Assembly (NCBI GenBank): GCA_012934845.2
Contig: WNNJ02003574.1
Span: forward strand, 1 to 64,000
Direction of reading: 5' to 3'
DNA from: Pomphorhynchus laevis
Taxonomy: Eukaryota > Acanthocephala > Palaeacanthocephala > Echinorhynchida > Pomphorhynchidae
DNA: 64,000 bases
The notes under the pieces are model-generated. The model ran no database searches and was not told the DNA's origin. It was given only the letters and a program-made list of their open reading frames with translations. A program made the translations under genes and the position numbers. The first letter of the stretch is position 1. The number at the start of each line of letters is the position of its first letter. Shown here piece by piece: positions 25,240 through 36,639 of the stretch.

Positions 25240-25731
25240 AACGACCAGTTCTGTCGTTGAAGTCACCTAGTACCATGTCATAGCCGACATGGAGGTCGTC
25301 GGCTATGACAGTACATCATCCAGGAGGTCACGATTCTTGTGAATCTCTCCTGAACGAATGTAAACATTGGCTAGACTGAGGCGTTTACCGTTCTTAACGA
25401 GTGAAACTATTAGATAAGACAGGGCTGGACAAGATTAATTTAGCAAGAGGGAGGACCTTAAAGAGCATTTAACTAAGGTCAAGCGTCCTTGAGAAGAAGT
25501 GGAGTGAGGCGGGATTATGTACGGAGTATAGTGGGAATATATGTGCTAAGGGATTAATCGAGTAATGTCCTGGGGGAGACGGATAGACCGCGTCTCCTGA
25601 AGGACTATAACATCTGCGTCTATACCAGATAAAAGTCTAAGGGCAGAAGCACCTCCCGAATTCCATTGAAGAGTATTCAGTGAAAAAGGCTCAGGTTTAC
25701 TCACCATTGTGTTAAAATTGTGAAAATGCAT
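25240..25731 (-). pseudogene. LINE AP-type endonuclease, N-terminal part (K2)
   Basis: The 61-codon frame from 25731 contains LNTLQWNSGGASALRLLSG and then DVIVLQETRS, the two N-terminal motifs of LINE AP endonucleases (QWN and LQE, the latter with a metal-binding Glu). This nuclease nicks the target DNA for target-primed reverse transcription. The rest, down to 25240, is readable only in pieces. An 11-bp stem inverted duplication (near 25277-25310) that copy K3 lacks interrupts it. Confidence 0.75.
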
Positions 25732-27215
25732 CCCCTTCCAATGTAAACATTGGAAGGGGATGCCAACCTAGACAGAGCTAGGTGCAGGAGGGTAACCCCT
25801 TCTGCCGCTAGCCCTATTCGGAGCCAAGCCCCCCCCTCTGGGCAATGTTTTCATTTCCCGTTGATGCAACTTTCTGCTAAATTAGTTTCCCCACTTTTGG
25901 GGGAGGGGACTGACTTTGCCGAAGCCCCTCTTTTCTTGGACTTCGGAGGGGGAACAGAGATAGAGGCTTTGCTTTATTGGCCACACAAAGGGTCGAAACC
26001 ATAGGAGCTATCATAAGTTCCAGCTGGGCCAAAATTGACTTTTTATTGGAGGCCAAAATATCCAATATATCTATATTAGTCATTCTGTCAGGGCAGGCCG
26101 ATACACCCAAAAAAACCAGAAGGACCTTTTGACGGCCTGCCTTATGTACGCCTTGAAGAAAACGCAGCTTCTCGATCAGGCTGGATGTCTGCCAGCACAA
26201 TTGCTACAGCATGGTGGAGCATCGCATTTCTCCTCTTTATTCGAGTTAACACAAGCCTCTGAACTGTATACTCCACAAATGTGCTTGGAGGAGCAAGACG
26301 ATCCCAAGGGCCCCCAAGCATGGCATACATTACAATGGGGTTACGTCCTGTCATCCTGATCGATTATCATAAACTTCAAATTATACCCCATAAAGGGGTT
26401 AGATCCTGATTTCGACAGAGTGAGCGCAGTGTCAATGTCAGCCTTACAAAAGGCAACAGGCAATTCTTCACCAAATTTAGACTTAATTGTATGAATACCG
26501 TATCTCACCGAATCCTGGCACTCCGATTCTGACGACCTACCATCTGCCGTTTGCTCTCTGCCGGTTGCTCACTAGTCGAATCCGCTCGCCCCCTTAGCAA
26601 ATCCACTTCCAAATTCTCTAATCATGGCGGCATTGTCGCATTCACCCGTCACCCCGCGTCTTTTCGCAAGATCACTTCCTCTTTCAGTACTTGCTCTTTT
26701 GAACTGCTCACTAGTCGTTCTTCTAACCCGATCACTCTAGATCTCGCCAATGTATACCGTCCTGGTTCATCAGCTCATACATTCTTATTTTTCTACCGAA
26801 CTCGCTGACCTTCTGTCTCACTGTTCTTTGTCCTCAATCCCTTCAATCGTTCTTGGCGACTTCAAAATCCGCATAGACCGCCCTGTCCCATTGAGTCAAT
26901 CCAGTTCAGCAACATTCTATCCAACTATAACTACAAACCCATCTCCACTGCCCCCACACATATCCTTGGTGCGGCACTAGCAATATCGCTGTCCCGAGCA
27001 TTTTGCTGCCTACACCTCACGGTCCATTTTCGAAACTGGTCTATCCGATCACTTTCTCATCACCCTTGATATCGCTCACAACCACACCCCTCCTCACACA
27101 CCTACAATACTACGTCGCTCGAAGAAATCTTGACCTCTCCCTTCTCCGCTCTGCCTTACTCAAATCGTCTCTATCGTTTCCAACAATAACATAATCCTCT
27201 ACTCACGATCTCGCT

Positions 27216-28094
27216 AATTCAAAGCGTCGACTCCGCCATGCTTTTCGAGTCTATCACCGCTCTCTCAGACGTAATTTCCGCTCGATCACTCCGTCTTTCC
27301 GTGATACCTATCTTGTTCATCGGCGATCTCATCTACACCTACTACGTACCAAATGAAACTCCTTTTGGCAGCATAAAATCATCACTTCATTCAACACTAA
27401 GACTCTATGGAATACTTTTAACTCAATCCTTGCTCGCTTAGACTCTTAACTCACATCCATTATCGATATTCTCTTGATCTTCAAACCTCACCCACACCGT
27501 CGCTTGCACCGTGCCCCATGTTTTGACGTCCAGTGCCTCCTCTCAAAGCGTCGACTCCATCATGCTTTTCGAGTATATCACCGCTCTCTCAGACGTGATT
27601 TCCGCTCGATCACTCCGTCTTTCCGTGATACCTATCTTGTTCATCGGCGGTATCATCTACACCTACTACGTACCAAATGCAACTCCTTTTGGCAGCATAA
27701 AATCATCACTTCATTCAACACTAAGACTCTATGGAATACTTTTAACTCAATCCTTGCTCGCTTAGACTCTTAACTCACATCCATTATCGATATTCTCTTG
27801 ATCTTCAAACCTCACCCACACCGTCGCTTGCACCGTGCCCCATGTTTTGACATCCAGTGCCTCCTCTCAAAGCGTCGACTCCGTCATGCTTTTCGAGTAT
27901 ATCACCGCTCTCTCAGACGTGATTTCCGCTCGATCACTCCGTCTTTCCGTGATTCATATCTTGCTCATCGGCGGTCTCATCTACACCTACTACGTACCAA
28001 ATGCAACTCCTTCTGGCAGCATAAAATCATCACTTCATTCAACTCTAAGACTCTCTGGCATACTTTTAACTCAATCCTTGCTCGCTCCTCTTCG
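27216..28094 (+). repeat. Tandem triplication of a 324-bp unit inside LINE I2
   Basis: Unit 2 (27447-27770) and unit 3 (27771-28094) are 324 bp each. Unit 1 (about 27216-27446) lacks the first 90-100 bases. Copies are nearly identical. They encode the basic linker between endonuclease and RT (RRLHRAPCFD, RDFRSITPSFRD, FWQHKIITSFN). 324 is a multiple of three, so the expansion keeps the frame, apart from a TAA at each unit boundary. Copies I1 and I3 do not show it. Confidence 0.9.
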
Positions 28095-28119
28095 CCGTGC
28101 AACATCAATGCCAATGATT

Positions 28120-29505
28120 ATTCGTCATTTCTACAGACTAAAGTATCCACGTTGCTCATCACACCCCGGTCTCCATCCTATCCCACTCTGCCCAGTCTAC
28201 TTTCATCTTTCCGGAACTCTTTCATCTTCTCCCACTCTCACCTACAGAAGTATCATATGTCCTCATGTTTTTTCCAACAAAACCTCACCTGCCGATTCCC
28301 CGCCTACTCAGATATTAAAATCTATATGCTCATCGATATCCCCATTTCTCACAACCTTGTTTAACTCGTCCATCCGCAGTCGTATCTTCCCTTCACACTG
28401 GAAATCCGCAATCGTTCGTCCCCTCCTTAAGAAACAATCGCTCGACCCCTCCCTTCCTTCTAGCTATCGCCCCATTTCACTACTCGCTACACTTTCTAAG
28501 CTTTTAGAACGCCTTATCTTAATACAAATCAACGCTTATCTTTCCTCATCCAATCTGTACCCTCCTTTCCAATCCGCTTTCCGCTTTAATCACTCGACAG
28601 AAATCGCATGCATAAAAGTGTACAACGACTTACTCATTTCTCGAGACAAGGCTCTATATAGTGTTCTCATCTCCCTCGACCTCTCCTCCGCATTCGACAT
28701 TGTCGACCACTCCGTCCTCCTTTCTCACCTTCGTTATGATTACGGCTTTTCTTCCTCCTCTGTAGCATGGTTTGCCTCATATCCATCCAACTGTTCCTTT
28801 CGCGTCTGTTCTAATTCATCATCCTCCTATTCTATCCCTTTTTTTCGCGGGGCCCCACAAGGTTCAGCCCTAAATCCCCTGCTTTTCTCTCTTCTGCTTG
28901 TCGATCTCTCTCTGTTTATCAAACCTTACTCCTTTAACGCCATGCAATACGCCGATGACATTCTAATCTATGCTCATGCACCCGCACATCGCATACACGA
29001 TATCGGCATTTCTGCCTCCAACTGTCTTTCTTCTATCTACAAACGTCTCTCCAATCTCCATCTCGTTCTAAACCCCGAAAAGTCCAAAATAATGTGGATC
29101 CTCCCCCGTAAACCAAACATATCTCCTCCCACTGTATATTTTGCCTCATCGATCATCCCCATAGTCCACAATCTCACTTTCTTAGGCTTCCATTTCGATG
29201 ATCACCTTTCCCTTAAACCCTTCGTTCGTGACAAGGTCCGCTCATCTAACTTAATTCTCCGTGACATCCGCCGTATCCGCCCCCTTATCGACTTCCGTTC
29301 TTGTATGTCTCTTCTTTCATCGCTTATTTTCCCTAAAATCGATTACTGCCTTAGCCTTTTCGCCAATTCTCCAAAATCCATCATCCTACCCCTACAACGA
29401 ATAATCAACACCGCTGTTCGAGTGCTCTTTCGTCTCCGTCGCTTCGACCACATATCCACATATCTTACCCAACTCTCCTGGCCCACCACCCACATCCGCA
29501 TCTAA
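28120..29505 (+). CDS. CR1/L2-like reverse transcriptase, long open frame
   Basis: The open frame reaches 29505. Motifs: RPLLKKQSLDPSLPSSYRPI, FQSAFRFNHSTEIACIKVYN, LDLSSAFDIVDHSVLLSHL (catalytic Asp), FRGAPQGSALNPLLFSLLL and MQYADDILIYAHA (YADD), then the thumb with IDYCLSLFANSP. It ends at a TAA where copy I1 has CAA (cgcatctaactc against cgcatacaactc), i.e. one C-to-T change; the homologous C-terminus continues beyond. All RT core motifs are intact in one frame, which is unusual here, so the copy is relatively young. The endonuclease is not in this frame. Confidence 0.8.
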   Translation: MRHFYRLKYPRCSSHPGLHPIPLCPVYFHLSGTLSSSPTLTYRSIICPHVFSNKTSPADSPPTQILKSICSSISPFLTTLFNSSIRSRIFPSHWKSAIVRPLLKKQSLDPSLPSSYRPISLLATLSKLLERLILIQINAYLSSSNLYPPFQSAFRFNHSTEIACIKVYNDLLISRDKALYSVLISLDLSSAFDIVDHSVLLSHLRYDYGFSSSSVAWFASYPSNCSFRVCSNSSSSYSIPFFRGAPQGSALNPLLFSLLLVDLSLFIKPYSFNAMQYADDILIYAHAPAHRIHDIGISASNCLSSIYKRLSNLHLVLNPEKSKIMWILPRKPNISPPTVYFASSIIPIVHNLTFLGFHFDDHLSLKPFVRDKVRSSNLILRDIRRIRPLIDFRSCMSLLSSLIFPKIDYCLSLFANSPKSIILPLQRIINTAVRVLFRLRRFDHISTYLTQLSWPTTHIRI

Positions 29506-29851
29506 CTCTGCCTTCTTGTCGTAATTTTTCGTCTCATCGCTGTCGGCTCCCCATCGTTCATCAACCTTCCTTTCTTAGACGACACTCGCCCCACCTCGCT
29601 ATCGCTGCGTTCCCGTAATTCCCTCTTACTCCACGTTCCCAATTAATCCAACAACTATGGCCTCCGATCCTTCTTCGTCGTCGCCTTACTCGCCTGGAAT
29701 CAACCCACTTTCGACGTCCGCCGCGCTCCGTCCTTTATCACATTCAAACACCTTCTTGGCACATGATTAACATTTTTGCTTTGTTGTGGTCATGTAAGCG
29801 TGCGCTGGCACGCATTTGCCACGTTAAATGAATCTTTTTTATACAATATTC

Positions 29852-30450
29852 GTTCCCCTCAAATGGGCTTTTGTGCAATCAATAATCATCATGTCATTAT
29901 TTTATGTGATTAGATGCAAGCCGATAGGAAAAAACCCTATAGGCATGCAGTTGAGAACGGGGCGATCTTAGACAAACAAACGAGGACTTGAGCGATTGCA
30001 AAAAAATTCTCTTTATCCGTGCCAAAATGTCGGAATATTGCTTTCTTGATCGCTGCGCCTTTATTGCAGCTAGTGATTTATGAAAAAGCCCCATCTCATC
30101 ACCCATACTACCCAGTCGTGGAATAGACAAGTGGCACAAATCTGCTTCGTTTAAGACTCGCAATGCGTTAACTGTATTTCGCCTATATTTTTGCTTCATT
30201 ACTGGCAAACTCGGATGCCGGACTTCACAAGCATACGATTGAACGTGTATATTAAAGATGATGACGTCTAGAAACGTGCGCTCGTATCAATTGTTCTGAA
30301 ATCCGGAACATACGATGTCCAAACGTGCATTTCTGCAGCGCGTAGTCGTCCGAGCCTCCAAGTCAAATTCAGCTAGGATATCAGTGAGCTCAGTTTCAAT
30401 CCCAACACCGAGACAAATGGTTGTAAACTCCTGTGCCGGAATAAAGGCAA
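29852..30450 (-). pseudogene. CXC-RT LINE element J, 3' fragment
   Basis: The minus-strand RLE core is readable from about 30365 to 30250: ARLDIVCSG, then YERTFLDVIIFN. The C-terminal tail in frame 30208-29897 has YSDILARIKRIFLQ and FVCLRSPRS, matching the tails of B and C. The 3' motif gcccatttgaggggaac lies at 29852-29870. The 3' end abuts the 3' end of LINE I2 (tail to tail). 30451-30830 may hold more of it but I cannot place it. Confidence 0.7.
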
Positions 30451-31039
30451 CCCTTCTCATTTGCAAAAAAAGGCATGGCTGATATAAATGCTATCTTCAC
30501 AAGCGCAGATGCTCTTACACAAATCGTTGGGCGTCTAACCGTGCCAGTAGACGTACCGGTAACAGTACCGTACTGGAAGCGTTCGCTACTTAATGGTAAG
30601 GTGCATAATTAGGAGGATGCGCTATCCTTGGAAAGCATGAGAGATGATTTGGGTTGTGGACAGACCAAGTCTAGCCACGTTTGGCTGTAATCTATCGATA
30701 AGGATTTGGCATCGCTCTATAAAACTCAGATTTATGACGCGGTCTTGTAGTAAGGGCAATGTGTTTCCGGTTTCTCCGGGTTAAAATTTATCGCAAATTT
30801 TTGAAGAACAACCGAATTCTAGGTGCGCAGAGAACCTTGGGCCACATATGCCAAGTCAATCATTGCTAATTGGAGAAATTAAAAATCGTCATGCAGTCTT
30901 CGTCCACTCTTCGTCCGATGACTGCAGGAACGAATCTTTAATTGATAAATGTGTAAAGACAGATTGTGAAGGACAAGCTGCATTCGGATGAGTGCATAAA
31001 ATACGTCAACTTAAACTGCAACGAAAGAACCAATCTGGT
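30451..31039. other. Unassigned stretch upstream of element J and LINE I3
   Basis: No confident gene. A minus-strand run near 30780-30650 (ERCQILIDRLQPNVARLGLS) looks protein-like, but I cannot assign it; it may be a decayed part of element J. Confidence 0.3.
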
Positions 31040-32447
31040 GTAAGCACTTAAATTCCGACGGCCTCTCCAATTGCAATCTGCTCTCTGCCGGCTGCTCACT
31101 AATCGAATCCGCCTGCCTCCTCAACTCATCCCCTTCTAAATTCTCTAATCATAGCGGCATTGTCGCATTCGCCAATTACAAAACTTCTCTTCGCAAAATT
31201 ACTTCCACTTTCAGTTCTTGCTCTTTTGAATTGCTCACATGTCGTTCTTCTAGCAAAATCACTCTGGATCTCGCGATTGTATACCGTCATGGCTCATAAT
31301 CTTTCACCTCCTTATTTTTTATTCGTTCTAGACGACTTCAACATCCGCTTCGACCGCCCCTCTTCCACAGAGTCCATCCGGTTCATCAACACTCTATCCA
31401 ACTACAATTACAAACTAATCTCCACTGCCCCCACACATATCCTTGACGCGGCACTCGGCATCATCGCTGTCCCCGATCGTTTTGCTGCCTAATCCTCACT
31501 GCTCATTTACCATTCTGCTCTATACGATCACTTTCTCGTTATCACTGCTATCACTTCCAACCACTCCGCGATTCACACCTACCATCCTACATCGCCTTGG
31601 AGAAATCTTGACCTCCCTCTTATCCGCTCCGCCTCACTTAAATCGTATCTATCTTCTACTACAATAACATCATCCTCTCCTCACGATCTTGACTTTCTTT
31701 TCGACTTTAAACTCACATCCTCTCTCGATTTTCTATTGTCATTCAAGCCTCACCCTCACCGTCGCTTGTACAGTACCCCATGGTTTGATATTCAATGCCT
31801 ACACTCAAAGTGTCGAGTCCGTCATGCTTTTCGAGTCAGTCACCGCTCTCTCAGACGTGATATCCGCTCTCTCACTCCGTCTCTCCGTGATTCCAACCTT
31901 GCTATTCGCCAGTCTCATCTCAACATACTACTTACCAAATGCAACTCATTCTGGCAGAAAGAATCATCACTTTATTCAACTCTAAGTCGCTCTGGCGTAC
32001 TTTTAACTTTATCCTTTCTCGCTCATCTTCGTCTTGCAACATAAATCCCCATGATTATTCGTCATTTCAACAGACCAAAGTATTCACTTGCTCTCTCACA
32101 ACCCCGTATCAATTCCATCTAACTGTTACTCGCCTCATCCTCCCGGAACCATTTCTTCTTCTCCCTGTCTTATCTGATAAAGTATCATCTGTCCTCATGT
32201 CCTTGCTCAAGAAAACCTCACCTGCCGATATCCTGCTTACCCCCATACTTAAATCCATATGCTCATCGGTATATCCTTTCCTCACCACCTTGTTTAACTC
32301 GTCCATCTGCAGTCGTATCTTTCCTTCACACTGGAAATCCGCCATCGTTTGTCCCCACCTTAAGAAACAATTTTTCGACCCCTCACTTCTTTCTAGCTAT
32401 CGCCCCATTTCACTCATCCCTACTTTTTCCAAGCTCTTAAAGCTCTT
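31040..32447 (+). pseudogene. CR1/L2-like LINE (copy I3), endonuclease to early RT
   Basis: Homologous to 26545-28510 of I2: endonuclease end (VLDDFNIRFDRPSS near 31330), single-copy linker (31736-32044, with HAFRVSHRSLRRDIRSLTPS) and early RT (ILKSICSSVYPFLTTLFNSS, SSYRPISLIPTFSKLL). It lacks the tandem triplication. It breaks off at 32447, where a piece of the same family continues in the opposite orientation. Multiple frameshifts. Confidence 0.8.
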
Positions 32448-32560
32448 ATGACGGGAACGCAGCGATAACGAGGTGGGGCGAGTGTCGTCTAAGAAAGGTA
32501 GGGTGATGAACGATGGAAGAGTCGACAGCGATGAGACGAAAATTTACGAGAAGAATGCGT
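32448..32560 (-). pseudogene. Inverted CR1/L2-like LINE fragment (C-terminal region)
   Basis: Reverse complement of about 29510-29615 of I2 (shared cgtctcatcgctgtcg and ttcatca-cctacctttctt). It is fused head-on to I3 with no spacer, giving an inversion junction at about 32447/32448. Confidence 0.75.
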
Positions 32561-32611
32561 TGTGCCTCACTTTATTATATTGTCCTTCTATTACACCAGA
32601 CTCTTTTACTG

Positions 32612-32836
32612 TTATATCGTCGAGGTTTCCCCATAATCACAGCCGAAAAGCGTAGATAAATTAGTTTGAACCAAGGCCCCGAATTGATGTGGAATCAGTA
32701 TACAACGACGCTGCAGAATAACAGGATATAGTCTTCCTTGCCAGATTACTTTTTGCAGATGGTTGCATAAAGCCGTCCAAACACTGAATTTGCTCGAATC
32801 GCATTCGTAACGTTCAAATAGATTATTGCTCAACAT
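32612..32836 (-). other. Unidentified 74-aa open frame
   Basis: The frame starting MLSNNLFERYECDSSKFSVW has balanced composition (Cys, Trp, His present) and includes LIPHQFGALVQTNLSTLFGC, unlike the A/T-rich noise around it. It could be an old exon or an unknown element fragment. I do not recognise it. A weak acceptor-like cag lies just upstream on the minus strand, but no matching donor is evident. Confidence 0.3.
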
Positions 32837-33500
32837 CGACGAACTGGATTAATCTGAAGTTAGTTTGTTGCCTTGTATTTTCTTGCTTTATTTATTTTCG
32901 TGCTTTTAGTCATTATTATTCTAATCAGCTTATTATATTCAGAAATTTTCAATGTTTTAGCTGATTTAAGGTTTTTCTTTAATTCCTTGTAATAAGGTAT
33001 TAATTATTCAATGGGCTTAATCGTGTATCTTTGATGTTTTCTGATAATTTTCAATTGTATGTGAATATTTGTAAATAAATAGTCAGTGATTATATATTTA
33101 TAAAACAACTGTATCGATAAGCGATCAGTTCAATGGTAGACAACATTATTCTCGACATGGTCAGTTTCTCCGTCTAAATAAGTATCGACTTTGGCACACC
33201 CTCAAACTACTGAACAACATATTTTGCATCAATATATGTCAAAAACAACAGCCAATAAAAAATTTAAGAACTTGGCTATTCATTTGCTCACTTGAGTAAT
33301 TCAAAAGTGAACAATTTTCCGCCACTAACAGAGTAAAACAACTTATTTGATCGTGACACCTTTATTTTTATTGTGGTGTAAATATAATGAAATGATCAAA
33401 GCTCAAGTGTCAAGTTATCAAAAGCTATTATTGATTAATAATAATAGGCTGTCATATTCAAATAAAAGTTTAAATTCAAATTATTATTACTACAGGTCAT
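32837..33500. other. AT-rich spacer
   Basis: No gene or repeat identified; its last bases are probably the 3' tail of the neighbouring CR1-group LINE. Confidence 0.4.
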
Positions 33501-34745
33501 AGCCATAAGGCTGTTTTGACCGCTCACAAAAAAATCATTCAGTATATATATCAGAACCATGGGTACTGCAGCAACCACCACTCGTTCTCATTTCGAATCC
33601 AGTTCTTTATATCGGATTTAAATTCATTGATTGTATGCACCGCAACGACATCATCTGGAAGGCGATTCCAAATATTCACCGCTCGATGAGACAGTCGGAA
33701 ATGACGAGGGTATTTTCCGTGCTCATGTACTACTAGTACTTTCGAGTGCCCTCTACGTCCATCCCGTTCATTGAGCTCAACTCTATTTGCTGGAAAATTT
33801 TCATCTTTATTAACTAGTCGATACATAGCTAGAAGGTCGAAAAGAAGGAACCTTTCACGCACTGTCGGCATATTCAAACTTTTTATTCGTGCCTCATAGG
33901 GAAGATATCGTACCTGAGGACATAATTTCGTAAACCGTCGAAGTATGCGCTCTAATTGATCAAGTTCTGTACGCGTACACGGAAAGACTGCTGGCGACAC
34001 ATATTCTAATATCAGTCTTATAAGAGCATTATATAAAAGCACAACACAAACGGGAGATGGGTTTTTAAAGCAATTTTTGACAATATAGGTCAGTCTTCTT
34101 GCTGCATTACAAATCCTATCAGTGTTAACACGTGTTTTCATATTGTTTTAAACAATTATACCAATTTCCTGAATGGGCTGCGTAGTAACAACAAACTCGT
34201 TGCCAATAAATGACTCACATTGCTATGACCTAATCTCTAATGTGTACGCTTTTTAATATTTAATACAATTCAAGTGTTTAAGGACCATCGATAAACAATG
34301 TTTGGGATATTTTGAAAGTCATTTTGATCTTTTTTGGTTTTAATTAATTTCATTACCTTTACAAAATCGGCAAAAGCTAAAAAAACTACAATCCTCAATT
34401 AAATCTAGTAGCTGATTTATATGTTAAACAACAAGGGGCCTAAGACTGATCCCTGTGGTACTCCTGAGGTGATTGGACGATAAGACGATATACATTGACC
34501 TACACGAATAGCAAAGGATCTATCTCTAAGAAAATCTTGAATCCAGCTTATTATGGAGCGATTGACTTTATAAGACCTAAGGGTGAAAATTAGCATTTTG
34601 TGGAGCACCCTATCAAAAGCCTGACTAAAGTCAAGAAATATTACGTCGATACAGTACCTGTTAGCAATATGTCCAACCCAATCTTCATGAGTAGGCAATA
34701 AGTTTGTAAGACATGAACGCAGAGGGTGAAATCCATGCTGTTGCT
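33500..34745 (-). pseudogene. CR1-group LINE, 5'-truncated RT and C-terminal domain
   Basis: Starts inside the RT at QQHGFHPLRSCLTNLL (34745). Frame 34698-34417 has VIFLDFSQAFDRVLHKML (catalytic Asp) and ITSGVPQGSVLGPLLFNI. The YADD region is degraded (34416-34142). Frame 34141-33551 is the conserved C-terminal domain (LEYVSPAVFPCTRTELDQLE, RRFTKLCPQ, FSHRAVNIWNRLP-type ending). It is a different subfamily from I1-I3. Truncation at the 5' end fits target-primed insertion. Confidence 0.85.
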
Positions 34746-35017
34746 TTATTGATAATGAATACTATACAATTTGATTAAATTTTGATATTAATAAACAAAA
34801 TATTCATATATAATATACTTTGTATCAAAGAATAAATTTAGGGTAGCATATCAGTTTTTAATAATATACTTTGTACTATAATAAGATACTATATAGTTAT
34901 TTCAGAGGAAATACATCATTAGCATGTATTTGGCCCGGCTGCTATGTTGGGTAGAGGAGTTAAGGGCCGAAACCTGATAGCATAGCAGTTCCTCCTGATG
35001 ACCTCTAATTCTTATTC

Positions 35018-35240
35018 TGATACAATGCCTGTTATTTATTAGTCAATTCATAAAAATGACGTTTATTTTAAATTTCTATTTTTTTTTATTTTAACTTGAT
35101 TTAAATTATAGAAAATCTAAAAACAATTATTAATTTTATTATTTAATTATTAAATTTTGATTTAGCATTATTATGTTTTGTTTATTTTATAATTATATTA
35201 AATACGTAGACTCAGTTAGCTGATTTAATTGTCACTCTAG
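35018..35240. repeat. Dispersed AT-rich repeat, uninterrupted copy
   Basis: Matches 51290-51460 plus 52173-52240 (shared ttattagtcaattcataaaa and gtagactcagttagctgat), where the second copy is split by CXC-RT element H. A weaker relative is at about 43735-43785. No coding content. Confidence 0.75.
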
Positions 35241-35560
35241 GAAATAAATAATTTGTTCTGGTTCTATTACATTATCATACTATTCTTTCGTATTAAATGT
35301 TACTCGTTTGCATTATAAACAAGTCATCGTGAAAATCTATTTTATGAACATATTTGTTCAGAGGCGATGAAAATGTCGATACGACAGCAATAAAATGCAT
35401 TTATACACTACATATTAAATGTTTATCACTTAAAATATCGAAGGTGTATAAATAATCATATTCTAATGCAAAGTATATTATTTATTATTCACCCATAAAA
35501 CGTTTCCGCTTAATAGTTTAAATTTATTTTTAATAATATTTTGTAGATTTATATATTTAA

Positions 35561-36378
35561 CTATAAATAAATATATTTAAACGTTTTCGTATAGAGTTTA
35601 AATTTATTTTTAATATTATTGTGTTGATTTATATATTTTACTATTTTCTGTTTGATTTTATTTTTATAGTAACCTAGTTTAAAATATGTATCTATTAAAT
35701 TATTTAAATGATTTTGAAGAAAGCCAATATTATTACATATTGTTGAAATTCTTAAAATTTCATTATTTAATGTATTATATTTTATATTATATAGTATGCA
35801 TGAATCCTCATTCAAAAATAAATTTAAATATGTCATCTTTACGATATAAATCAAAATTAGTTTTAATTAATATTAATATAATGTTCATATCTGGATATAT
35901 ACCTTCTATTCGTAAATAAAAGTAGAGATAAGAGTTTAAATTTTTTTGATTATATCGTGTCGATCTATACATTTTATTATTTTCTGTCTGATGATAAACA
36001 TCTATAAAATTATTTAAATGATTTTGAATGAAGGCAATATTGTTACATATTATGACAATTCTTAAAATTTCGTTATTTAATGTGTTATATTTTATATTAT
36101 ATTGTATGCATGAATGCTCATGTAAAAACATCTCGGTTGGTGTAACGTTTCCCAGGCTTAGTGATCCGAAGTATCTTACGGGCGGAATTATGAATCATAT
36201 TTTTTGTTTCAAAACCAAATTCATATTCTATAAAGCTTAAAAATAAGTCAGCTATAATTGGGCTACTATTACCTCCCATTGAAACACCTTTTACTTGTCT
36301 AAATATAGATGTCCTTACTTTTAAAAAATTTTGATTTATCAAAATATTTAAGAATTCTATTATATCAATTTTATCCAT
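35561..36378 (-). pseudogene. Penelope-like RT fragments inside the inverted repeats
   Basis: Frame 36378-36118 has IFRQVKGVSMGGNSSPIIAD, the RT motif before the catalytic YxDD. Frames 36131-35808 and 35854-35561 both carry the C-terminal block IQYNIKYNTLNNEILRI / NNIxFLQNHLNN, i.e. two copies of the same region in tandem. The catalytic YIDD part is missing here. The duplicated C-terminus shows insertion of one copy into another or local duplication. Confidence 0.75.
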
Positions 36379-36639
36379 ATAATAATATATATTTATTATA
36401 TATTTTTCATATATTTATATATAATATATAACAATATATATACTTATATTTACTTGATGGTTTAAGATTTAGTTGATGGTTTAACTTTTAATTTAGTTAA
36501 TGGTTTAAATATAAGTTATAAGTAGTTTTAATTTAATATTGTTTTATAGAGGTCATGAGGAGAAACTGCTATACCATCAGGTATCGGCCCCTCCCTATTC
36601 CTCGACCCAACATATTTTCTTGTAAAAAATTTCTTGTAA

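Larger units (their letters stand above)
23160..26540 (-). mobile_element. I/Jockey-like LINE (copy K2), nearly full-length, decayed
   Basis: Minus-strand order: ORF1 remnant (about 26540-26150), an apurinic-type endonuclease (from 25731 downward), a linker (24969-24313), RT (about 24300-23700) and the C-terminal region to about 23166. ORF1 ends in a zinc knuckle reading CNVCHAWGPLGSSC, CxxCAGRHPA in a frame near 26340-26150. This is the reference copy for the family; K1, K3 and the fragment at 39531-39938 match parts of it. Confidence 0.8.
26525..29850 (+). mobile_element. CR1/L2-like LINE (copy I2), longest copy
   Basis: Endonuclease C-terminal half at 26551-26980 (frame with NHGGIVAFTRHPASF and VYRPGSSAHTFLFF, typical of the CR1/L2 group, then IVLGDFKIRIDRP). 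A linker region is expanded by a tandem duplication (27216-28094). RT and C-terminal domain follow at about 28300-29505, then a 3' end near 29845 that matches copy I1. The first endonuclease motifs are missing, so it is 5'-truncated. Confidence 0.85.
34931..36610. repeat. Inverted repeats of about 65 bp bracketing Penelope-like fragments
   Basis: 34943-35008 (gttgggtagaggagt, aagggccgaaacctgat, agcagttcctcc) pairs with the reverse complement of about 36545-36608 (gttgggtcgaggaat, ggggccgatacctgat, agcagtttctcc). The 1.5 kb between holds only minus-strand Penelope-like fragments. They could be the ends of the Penelope-like unit, one inverted, or TIRs of another element. Confidence 0.7.

Noticed and set aside
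4981-29505. TAA/TAG standing for Gln (ciliate-like code), because several in-frame stops align with CAA/CAG in sister copies
   Set aside because: Other stops align with non-Gln codons, TGA stops also occur in copy B, and ORF1 and the new gene end normally at TAA. C-to-T decay explains the pattern.
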